Part shown: positions 1 through 5,160 of the stretch, piece by piece
How positions within the stretch are numbered: position 1 is the stretch's first letter
Layout of the letters: every line of letters starts with the position of its first letter
Source: Natrialbaceae archaeon
GTDB taxonomy: Archaea; Halobacteriota; Halobacteria; Halobacteriales; Natrialbaceae
Assembly (NCBI GenBank): GCA_003552325.1
Contig: PUKM01000221.1
Span: forward strand, 1-6,348
DNA: 6,348 bases
Reading direction: 5' to 3'
Notes under the pieces: generated by a model
What the model saw: only the letters and a program-made list of their open reading frames with translations
Database searches by the model: none
Told to the model about the DNA's origin: nothing
Translations under genes and position numbers: made by a program

Positions 1-573
1 ATCGTGGCCTCGCCGTTCCGGCTGTTCGACTGTTGTCCCTTCTCCGACGGTGCGGCAGCGGCCATCGTTGCCAGCACAGACGCGGCGACGACCCTCACTG
101 GTGACCCAGTCCGGGTCGCGGGCGTCGGCCACGCCACGGACGTGATCCCCCTCGCCGAGAAGGCCGAGTTGACCGCCACGCAGTCAGCTCGAGATGCCGC
201 GGCCACGGCATACGATCGCGCGGGTATCGGTCCGGAGGACGTCGATGTCGTCGAACTCCACGACTGCTTCACTGGCGCTGAGGTCCTCGCCACGGAAGCA
301 CTCGGGTTGGTCGAAGACGGCGACGGCGGGCCCGCAGCGGCGCGCGGGGAGACCAGCCTCGAGGGACGGATTCCGGTGAACCCAAGCGGCGGCCTGAAGG
401 CCAAGGGGCACCCAATCGGTGCCACTGGGGTCGCACAGCTGGTCGAATTGACTGAGCATCTCCGCGGCGAGGCCGGTGACCGACAGGTCGAAGGGGCAAC
501 CACTGGGTTAGCGCATAATTTGGGTGGCGATGCGGGGACGACCATCGTCTCGATCCTGGAGGTGGAGGCATGA
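1..573 (+). CDS. SCP-x/SCP2-type thiolase (acetyl-CoA acetyltransferase family), C-terminal half, 5' end outside the window
   Basis: The reading frame is open from base 1 and ends at TGA 571-573, so about 190 residues of a protein normally near 390 are present. Thiolases make or cleave 3-ketoacyl-CoA using CoA; this one should be cytosolic. The frame contains HDCF at 259-270, which replaces the NEAF motif of classical thiolases, and NPSGGLKAKGHPIGATG at 379-429, which holds the catalytic His. Near the end it has AHNLGG where classical thiolases carry the CxG cysteine. HDCF together with loss of CxG is the usual state of the SCP2/SCP-x branch, so this is not decay. The nucleophilic Cys lies in the missing N-terminal half. 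The GTG at base 4 is internal, not a start. The gene overlaps the next one by 4 bases (ATGA), and such pairs commonly act as one complex. The acyl-CoA substrate cannot be read from this fragment; synthesis, degradation or a lyase-like role are all possible. Confidence 0.93.
   Translation: MVASPFRLFDCCPFSDGAAAAIVASTDAATTLTGDPVRVAGVGHATDVIPLAEKAELTATQSARDAAATAYDRAGIGPEDVDVVELHDCFTGAEVLATEALGLVEDGDGGPAAARGETSLEGRIPVNPSGGLKAKGHPIGATGVAQLVELTEHLRGEAGDRQVEGATTGLAHNLGGDAGTTIVSILEVEA
558..564 (+). promoter_or_regulatory. Shine-Dalgarno site for the DUF35 gene
   Basis: GGAGGTG lies 5 bases before ATG 570, inside the end of the thiolase gene. It is close to a perfect complement of the archaeal 16S rRNA tail. 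It supports that start codon and translational coupling with the thiolase. Confidence 0.75.
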
Positions 574-938
574 GCGACGTTCCTGAAACGCTGACGCAAA
601 AAGAGTGGGTTGCTGGCCTCCGGGACGGCCGACTCCTCGGCCAACGCTGTTCGGCGTGTGACAACGAGACGGCAACCCCGTTCGCGGCCTGTCCCGCCTG
701 TGGTGAACGTGCACTCGAGACGATCGAACTGCCCACGACGGGCACTATCTACAGTGAAACGATGATTGCTGTCGCCCCAACGGCGTTCGAGGCCGACTAC
801 CAGATCGCCATCATCGATCTCGACACTCCCGGAAATGCCCGAATTACGGCCCGGATTGCCGACGACGTCGATATCGGCGAGACGGTGGAACTCGTCGACG
901 TGCTCGAGGTCACTGATCCGGTACCGGTTTTCGGGTAA
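570..938 (+). CDS. Zn-ribbon/OB-fold (DUF35 family) acyl-CoA-binding partner protein
   Basis: This is a 122-residue cytosolic protein. Residues 1-25 are helical-looking (KEWVAGLRDGRLLGQRC). A rubredoxin-like zinc ribbon follows with Cys27, Cys30, Cys41 and Cys44 (CSAC and CPAC pairs). From about residue 52 to the end there is a beta-rich OB-fold ending in an acidic DPVPVFG tail. This order and length match DUF35 proteins. In archaea these bridge acetoacetyl-CoA thiolase and HMG-CoA synthase; elsewhere they pair with SCP2-type thiolases or thiolase-like aldolases, holding the CoA moiety. The start is fixed by ATG 570, which overlaps the thiolase stop by 4 bases, and by the Shine-Dalgarno site just upstream. 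The neighbour argues that it is the obligate partner of this particular thiolase, which is inference. All four zinc ligands are intact. The family is secure; the reaction served is unknown. Confidence 0.92.
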   Translation: MSDVPETLTQKEWVAGLRDGRLLGQRCSACDNETATPFAACPACGERALETIELPTTGTIYSETMIAVAPTAFEADYQIAIIDLDTPGNARITARIADDVDIGETVELVDVLEVTDPVPVFG

Positions 939-947
939 GCTGGTGGC

Positions 948-957
948 TCTTTTTTGA
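948..957 (+). terminator. Oligo-T transcription terminator after the thiolase/DUF35 pair
   Basis: A run of six T (950-955), preceded by TC, begins 12 bases after the DUF35 stop codon in otherwise GC-rich sequence. Archaeal RNA polymerase commonly terminates at such T-runs without a strong hairpin. Only a 3-base-pair stem (AGC 938-940 with GCT 946-948) precedes it. It probably separates this transcript from the transporter operon. Confidence 0.5.
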
Positions 958-995
958 TTGCTGCGTGCCAACCCACCGTCAGCTCTTGATTCCCC

Positions 996-1036
996 TCGAG
1001 AGGTTTGTATACCAACCGTCCTGGTTTAGGAAGGGG
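996..1036 (+). promoter_or_regulatory. Probable promoter of the ABC transporter operon
   Basis: TTTGTATA at 1004-1011 is the best archaeal TATA-box candidate in the 118-base intergenic region, with a purine-rich stretch (GAGAGG, 998-1003) just upstream where the BRE would lie. Usual spacing puts transcription start near 1030-1036 and gives a leader of roughly 20-27 bases. A weaker alternative, GGTTTAGG at 1023-1030, would give a nearly leaderless transcript. The position is inferred from sequence only. Confidence 0.5.
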
Positions 1037-1056
1037 AGTTCATCTAGAGACCTAGT
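1037..1056 (+). promoter_or_regulatory. Short leader of the transporter operon with two CTAG tetramers
   Basis: CTAG occurs at 1044-1047 and 1052-1055, four bases apart, and the second ends one base before the start codon. No convincing Shine-Dalgarno site sits at normal spacing; GGGGAG (1033-1038) is about 18 bases from the ATG. A short or near-leaderless message is therefore likely. The pair could be a protein-binding or methylation site, but that is speculation. Confidence 0.3.
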
Positions 1057-2475
1057 ATGGCACAAGGTACCAACCCGAACCGACGGTCGGTGCTCCGACG
1101 GACGGGAGCGCTCGCAACGATCGGTGCGGCCAGCCTGGCTGGGTGTATTGCTGATGAAAACGGTGACGATACAGACGATGCTGACGACGCCACAGACGAT
1201 ACGGACGCCGAGGGCAGCGAGGACGTCAGCGACGAGACGATCCGAGTCGGTGCGTTACAACCCGTCTCCGGTGACCTCGAGTACTACGGTCAGATCAGCC
1301 TCATGGGCTTCTACTCGGGAATCGCGTACAAATACGACATCGATCCGATCGCTGAACTGACGACCGGCACGCACACGCTCGACCCCGACGATGGCCCGAC
1401 CTTCGAAATCATCCTCGAGGATACGGCCTTCGATCCCGGGACCGCCCAGCAGGTCGCCGAAGACCTGGTCGTCGACGAAGATGTCGATCTCCTCTTTGGG
1501 ACCTCGAGTTCCGACGCGGCACGGCAGATTTCGACGAACATCCTCGACGATGCGGGTATCCCCTACATCGTCGGTCCGGCGGCTGACGCCGACATCACGA
1601 CTGGTGAAGACTTCTGTCACGACTTGCTCTTTCGAGCCAGCGAACACACGGCGATGGACGCCAGGGCAGGCGGTCGGTTCGTCGCCCAACAGGGTGATAT
1701 TTCGACGGTCGCCATCTTCGCCGCCGAAGGGGCGTTCGGTGAGGGTGTCGCGAACGCCTATCAGGAAGTCCTCGAGGACGAGGGAATCGACGTGCTCGAG
1801 CCACGGTTCGTCGAGGCAGGGTACAGCGAATTCGAGGGAATGTTCGAGACAGCAATCGACGACGGGGCGGACGGCGTCGTCGGTGGGTTTACGTTCCAGA
1901 CACTCCCTGAGTTCTTGCCAACGGCGATGGGTTACGACGAGATTCAGACGTTCGGTGGCTTCGCCGAACTCGTCACGACGCAGGTGACGGGACAGGCCGT
2001 CGAGGCTGCACTCGGCGAAGGGTTCACCGCTGAGGATATCGAGGAGGCACAACTCGGACCGTTTACCACCCGCTACCACTGGAACCAGTACGACAACGAG
2101 ATCAACGACGCCTTCATCGACATGCACACCGAGGCGTACGAGATGATGCCCGACCTGTTCAGTGCAGGGACATTTGTGGCCGGCTCCGCCCTGGTGCAAG
2201 CCATCGACGAAACGGGCTCGGTCGACGGTGACGACATCGCCGACGCCTTGCGCGGGATGACGGTCACGGACACCCCAAAAGGGACAGACGCCTACACCTT
2301 CCAGGAACACAACAATCAGGCAGCGTCTGAGATGACGGTCGCCTGGCCAGTCCCAACCGAAGACGACGTCGCCGAATACTGGGACGCCGCCGTGATGCCG
2401 GGCGAGCCAGTCGAAACCATCCCCGCAGACGAGGCCATGGTACCAGCCGACGAGATGAGCTGTTCACTCGACTGA
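1057..2475 (+). CDS. Branched-chain amino acid/amide-type ABC transporter substrate-binding lipoprotein (Peripla_BP_6, LivK-like)
   Basis: This 472-residue exported solute-binding protein starts the transport operon. Residues 1-30 form a Tat signal: the twin arginines R9-R10 in NRRSVLRR, an Ala/Gly-rich hydrophobic stretch, then a lipobox LAGC with Cys30 as the predicted lipid anchor. Residues 32-60 are an Asp-rich linker (DDTDDADDATDDTD). The two-lobed type I periplasmic-binding fold runs from about 61 (TIRVGALQPVSGDLEYYG) to about 450. It includes the typical FGTSSSDAARQ, DDAGIPYIVGPAA and TVAIFAAEGAFGEG segments of LivK/AmiC-like proteins. It would catch solute outside the cell and hand it to LivH/LivM. 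Folded export by Tat is usual in haloarchaea. Besides Cys30 there are only Cys187 and Cys469, which could pair in a disulfide (untested). The start fits the signal peptide exactly. The ligand may be a branched-chain amino acid, amide, urea or an aromatic or other carboxylate; sequence alone does not decide. Confidence 0.93.
   Translation: MAQGTNPNRRSVLRRTGALATIGAASLAGCIADENGDDTDDADDATDDTDAEGSEDVSDETIRVGALQPVSGDLEYYGQISLMGFYSGIAYKYDIDPIAELTTGTHTLDPDDGPTFEIILEDTAFDPGTAQQVAEDLVVDEDVDLLFGTSSSDAARQISTNILDDAGIPYIVGPAADADITTGEDFCHDLLFRASEHTAMDARAGGRFVAQQGDISTVAIFAAEGAFGEGVANAYQEVLEDEGIDVLEPRFVEAGYSEFEGMFETAIDDGADGVVGGFTFQTLPEFLPTAMGYDEIQTFGGFAELVTTQVTGQAVEAALGEGFTAEDIEEAQLGPFTTRYHWNQYDNEINDAFIDMHTEAYEMMPDLFSAGTFVAGSALVQAIDETGSVDGDDIADALRGMTVTDTPKGTDAYTFQEHNNQAASEMTVAWPVPTEDDVAEYWDAAVMPGEPVETIPADEAMVPADEMSCSLD
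1162..1236 (+). repeat. Low-complexity Asp/Thr-rich coding repeat (lipoprotein linker)
   Basis: This stretch encodes about 25 residues, nearly half of them acidic, built from repeated GAC/GAT codons; ACAGACGAT occurs at 1171-1179 and again at 1192-1200. It forms the flexible tether between the lipidated Cys30 and the binding domain. Such linkers are common in haloarchaeal lipoproteins and prone to length change by slippage. Confidence 0.6.
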
Positions 2476-2480
2476 TTGCC

Positions 2481-3422
2481 ATGGTGCTCTCGACGACCAA
2501 TCTGACGAAAACCTTCGGGGGGATCACCGCTGTCGACGGCGTCGACTTCAGGCTCGAGGCCGGCGAACTCTGCTCGGTGATCGGCCCGAACGGTGCTGGC
2601 AAGACGACGTTTTTCAATCTGTTGACCGGCGTGCTCGAGCCGACGACCGGCCGAATCGAGTTCGTCCCGGAGCATGCGCGAGCCGATGGGCTCGAACGCG
2701 CCCTCGAGGAGAATCCATCGCTCGCAGCGACCTACCACTCACCCGAGGGGCTCGAAACGGCCCTCGCGTCGGGCCAGATCGAGTGGAACGAGATCGATCA
2801 GTGGGTCGATCCGGTCGACATTACTGGCGCATCGCCCCACGAAACCGCGTTACTCGGTCTCCACCGGTCGTACCAAATTACGAATATCTTTCCGACGGTG
2901 TCGGTACTCGAAAACGTCCGCGTTGCCGTCCAGGCCCATCGTGGTAACGATTCCTGGCAGTTCTGGCGAAACGTCAACGCGTTCGACGATCACTACCGCG
3001 AAGCCGAAGCGATCCTCGAGCGGGTCGGTCTCGCCGGTTACGCCGACCGTGACGCACAGAACCTCAGCCACGGGGAGAAACGGAACCTCGAGATCGGAAT
3101 CGCCCTGGCTGGAGACCCCGACGTGCTCTTGCTCGATGAGCCAACTGCCGGTGTCTCGAGTGAAGATGTCGACTCGGTCACCTCGATCATTGAGGACGTG
3201 GCCGACGATCACGCGGTGATGTTGATCGAGCACAACATGGACGTCGTGATGGGGATCAGCGATCGGATCGCCGTCCTGAATCGTGGAGAGCTGATCGCGG
3301 ACGGAGAACCGGCCATGATCAGAGAGAGCGAGGCCGTCCAGCGCGCGTACCTCGGTGGCTACGACGAAGAGGCCGACGCTGACACCGACGCCGGAGGCGG
3401 CGAAACTGGGGTGAGTGCCTGA
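2481..3422 (+). CDS. livG: HAAT-family ABC transporter ATP-binding protein LivG, with an insertion
   Basis: This is a 313-residue cytosolic ATPase. Walker A is GPNGAGKTT (35-43), the Q-loop is Q132 in RSYQITNIFPTVSVLENV, the signature is LSHGEKRNLEIGIAL (195-209), Walker B is DVLLLDEPTAG (214-224) with Glu220, and the H-loop is His251 in LIEHNMDVVMGISDRI. These and RAYLGG near the end identify LivG, one half of the ATPase pair with LivF. LivG is usually about 250-260 residues. The excess is an insertion at roughly 62-112, between the strand after TTGRIEF and the conserved ITGASPHE segment, plus an acidic Gly-rich tail (294-313). The insertion contains an approximate 20-residue repeat. ATG 2481 lies 5 bases after the lipoprotein stop and starts directly at the first NBD strand; no strong Shine-Dalgarno site is seen, so re-initiation is likely. 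All catalytic motifs are intact. The solute is undetermined. Confidence 0.95.
   Translation: MVLSTTNLTKTFGGITAVDGVDFRLEAGELCSVIGPNGAGKTTFFNLLTGVLEPTTGRIEFVPEHARADGLERALEENPSLAATYHSPEGLETALASGQIEWNEIDQWVDPVDITGASPHETALLGLHRSYQITNIFPTVSVLENVRVAVQAHRGNDSWQFWRNVNAFDDHYREAEAILERVGLAGYADRDAQNLSHGEKRNLEIGIALAGDPDVLLLDEPTAGVSSEDVDSVTSIIEDVADDHAVMLIEHNMDVVMGISDRIAVLNRGELIADGEPAMIRESEAVQRAYLGGYDEEADADTDAGGGETGVSA
2685..2766 (+). repeat. Imperfect tandem repeat, 60-base period, inside livG
   Basis: Bases 2685-2706 and 2745-2766 match at 18 of 22 positions by eye. They encode DGLERALE and EGLETALA exactly 20 residues apart. Both lie in the segment that LivG relatives normally lack, so the insertion may have grown by internal duplication. 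Confidence 0.5.
3410..3414 (+). promoter_or_regulatory. Shine-Dalgarno site for livF
   Basis: GGTGA sits 7 bases before ATG 3422, within the last codons of livG. Together with the TGATG stop/start junction it supports coupled translation of the two ATPases. Confidence 0.5.
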
Positions 3423-4120
3423 TGAGTCTACTCGAACTCGAGGACGTTCACACCTACTACGGCGAGAGCCACATCCTCCAGGGGGTCGATATGACCGTCG
3501 AGGAGGGGTCGGTCGTCGCACTCATCGGCCGCAATGGCGTCGGGAAAACCACGACGCTTCGAACGGTCTTACAGCTTACACCACCTCGAGAGGGGACGGT
3601 CACGTATCGCGGCGAAGACGTGACGGGGGAGCCAACACACGAGGTCGCCGATCGTGGGATCGGGTGGGTGCCCGAAGACCGTCGGATGTTCGGGTATCTC
3701 ACCGTCGAGGAGAATCTTCGGGTTTCGGTCGGCCCAGACCAGGACTTCGAGGCAGTGCGTGACGATATGTTCGATCTCTTCCCAGACCTGGAGCGTTTCC
3801 GCGAGAAAGAAGCGCGAAACCTGAGCGGAGGCCAACAGCAAATGCTCGCCATCGCCCGCGGTATGGTCGGTGACAACGACCTGCTGCTGGTCGACGAGCC
3901 GAGCGAGGGCCTCGCGCCACTCATCGTCGAACAGGTCGTCGAGGCACTTCGTGAAGCGTCCGCGGAGACGACGATGGTCCTCGTCGAGCAGAACTTCCCG
4001 CTCGCGATGGACCTGGCCGATCAGTTTTATTTGCTCGATCACGGCACCGTCGTCGAATCCGGCTCCACTGAGGGAGTCACTGCCGAGGATGAGATGATAC
4101 GGAGGTATCTCTCGGCATGA
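3422..4120 (+). CDS. livF: HAAT-family ABC transporter ATP-binding protein LivF
   Basis: This 232-residue cytosolic ATPase has the standard LivF length. Walker A is GRNGVGKTT (36-44). The Q-loop region reads WVPEDRRMFGYLTVEENL, the signature is LSGGQQQMLAIARG (134-147), Walker B is LLLVDEPSEGLAP with Glu159, and the switch segment is LVEQNFPLAMDLAD. Glu in VPEDRR and Gln in VEQN, where other ABC ATPases have Gln and His, are normal for LivF and help separate it from LivG. It should form a heterodimer with LivG and power LivH/LivM. The start ATG shares one base with the livG stop (TGATG), preceded by GGTGA. The stop overlaps the livH start by 4 bases. Nothing is missing or unusual; the transported solute is unknown. 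Confidence 0.96.
   Translation: MSLLELEDVHTYYGESHILQGVDMTVEEGSVVALIGRNGVGKTTTLRTVLQLTPPREGTVTYRGEDVTGEPTHEVADRGIGWVPEDRRMFGYLTVEENLRVSVGPDQDFEAVRDDMFDLFPDLERFREKEARNLSGGQQQMLAIARGMVGDNDLLLVDEPSEGLAPLIVEQVVEALREASAETTMVLVEQNFPLAMDLADQFYLLDHGTVVESGSTEGVTAEDEMIRRYLSA
4101..4106 (+). promoter_or_regulatory. Shine-Dalgarno site for livH
   Basis: GGAGGT inside the end of livF lies 10 bases before ATG 4117 and 13 before the next in-frame ATG at 4120. The spacing favours 4117, though 4120 would change the protein by only one residue. Confidence 0.6.
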
Positions 4121-5160
4121 TGGGGCTATTGAGCCATGCGGTCGTCGACGCACCGCTGTTCGCGGATGCTGTCGGGCGGTTCTTCCAGCCCGACACGCTC
4201 GCCCGGATCCTCATCGAGGGCCTCGGGAAGGCCGCCATTTATTTCATCATCGCGATCGGGCTCACGCTCGTCTTCGGACTGATGGGGATTCTCAACTTCG
4301 CCCATGGTGCCTTCGCCATGGTTGGTGCCTACCTGGGCGGCATCCTGATGGTCGTCGCCCTCTCCTCGACTTCCGGGGCATTCACCAGGATCGTTTTCTT
4401 CATCGTTGTCGTCGCCGTCATCTTCGCGCTCATGACGGCCGTCGGCAGCGCCCTCGAGATCGGGCTCGTTCGACCGATTTATGATCGGACACCGATGTAC
4501 CAGATCCTGTTGACCTTCGGTGTTGGCCTCATCCTCGAGGAACTGGCGCGGATCATCGCGTCGTCACAGGGCATCCAGCCCGAGCCGACATGGACGGCGG
4601 CCCGTGACACGATTCCGGGCTTCCTGTCGGCCCCCTCCGAGATCATCCAGGGGCTGTTTGGAACCAACATTAGAGGCTTCTATATGTTCGCGATCGCCGC
4701 GGGGATTCTGCTGGCTGGGGCCGTCTGGCTGTTCCTGAACCGAACGTTGTACGGGCTCTACATCAGGGCCGGGAGTGAGGACCCCGAGATGGTCGAAGCG
4801 CTCGGCGTCGACGTCAGAAAAGCGTTCACCGTCGTCTTTGGCCTTGGAACGGGGCTTGCAGCCGTTGGTGGGGTATTCCTCATGTGGGACCCCAACTGGG
4901 GGCCGAGCGTCATGCTCAACCTCGACGTGTTGCTCTATGCGTTCGTCGTCGTCGTCATCGGCGGATTGGGTTCGTTCAAAGGGACACTCATCGCTGCCGT
5001 GATCGTCGGCATCGCGGACTCCTTTACGACGTGGCTGTTCAACACGGGCATCGTGGCGTTCTCGGGGCTGCCCGAGGTTACGATCTTCCTCCTGCTCGTC
5101 ATCGCCCTGATCGTCAGGCCACAGGGCCTCTACGGCGTCGAGGAGGTGGGTGGCCATTAG
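4117..5160 (+). CDS. livH: HAAT-family ABC transporter permease LivH
   Basis: This is a 347-residue polytopic inner-membrane permease, slightly longer than the usual 290-310 because of about 30 extra N-terminal residues and longer loops. About eight or nine hydrophobic segments can be seen, near residues 38-58, 62-82, 90-112, 127-148, 188-208, 236-257, 268-285, 288-306 and 320-334. LivH hallmarks are GLTLVFGLMGILNFAHGAF (48-66), the cytoplasmic coupling (EAA-like) loop IRAGSEDPEMVEALGVDVRKAF (216-237) that contacts an ATPase, IGGLGSFKGTLIAA (281-294), and RPQGLYG (334-340). It pairs with LivM to form the channel. The start ATG overlaps the livF stop by 4 bases and has a GGAGGT site upstream. 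The final codons overlap the proposed GTG start of livM by 11 bases. The fold and family are clear; the substrate is not. Confidence 0.95.
   Translation: MMGLLSHAVVDAPLFADAVGRFFQPDTLARILIEGLGKAAIYFIIAIGLTLVFGLMGILNFAHGAFAMVGAYLGGILMVVALSSTSGAFTRIVFFIVVVAVIFALMTAVGSALEIGLVRPIYDRTPMYQILLTFGVGLILEELARIIASSQGIQPEPTWTAARDTIPGFLSAPSEIIQGLFGTNIRGFYMFAIAAGILLAGAVWLFLNRTLYGLYIRAGSEDPEMVEALGVDVRKAFTVVFGLGTGLAAVGGVFLMWDPNWGPSVMLNLDVLLYAFVVVVIGGLGSFKGTLIAAVIVGIADSFTTWLFNTGIVAFSGLPEVTIFLLLVIALIVRPQGLYGVEEVGGH
5142..5148 (+). promoter_or_regulatory. Shine-Dalgarno-like GGAGGTG before livM
   Basis: GGAGGTG lies inside the end of livH but only one base before GTG 5150, tighter than normal. It may still position coupled ribosomes ending livH. 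It also encodes Glu-Glu-Val of LivH, so its presence is not independent proof of a start. Confidence 0.35.

Noticed and set aside
4..6. GTG as the thiolase start codon
   Set aside because: The frame is open to the first base and the translation begins mid-domain; about half of a normal thiolase is missing, so the real start is upstream of the window.
259..270. HDCF in place of NEAF, and the missing CxG, as signs of an inactive thiolase
   Set aside because: Both are the normal state in SCP2/SCP-x-type thiolases, so there is no ground to call a pseudogene.
1012..1030. AACC-N5-GGTT inverted repeat as an operator
   Set aside because: The arms are only four bases and such a match is expected by chance in a window this size; its place near the promoter alone is not enough.
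965..1360. A 131-codon plus-strand frame across the promoter and lipoprotein start
   Set aside because: It overlaps the lipoprotein in another frame, its translation is Ser/Thr/Arg-rich nonsense typical of shifted haloarchaeal coding sequence, and the lipoprotein's Tat signal is far stronger evidence.
1255..2310. A 351-codon open frame on the minus strand
   Set aside because: It lies wholly antisense to the lipoprotein gene, is in the frame kept open by GC-rich codon bias, and its translation shows no recognisable domain.
3662..3999. LivF Glu in VPEDRR and Gln in VEQN as lost Q-loop and H-loop residues
   Set aside because: E. coli LivF and its relatives carry the same residues; this is a family trait.
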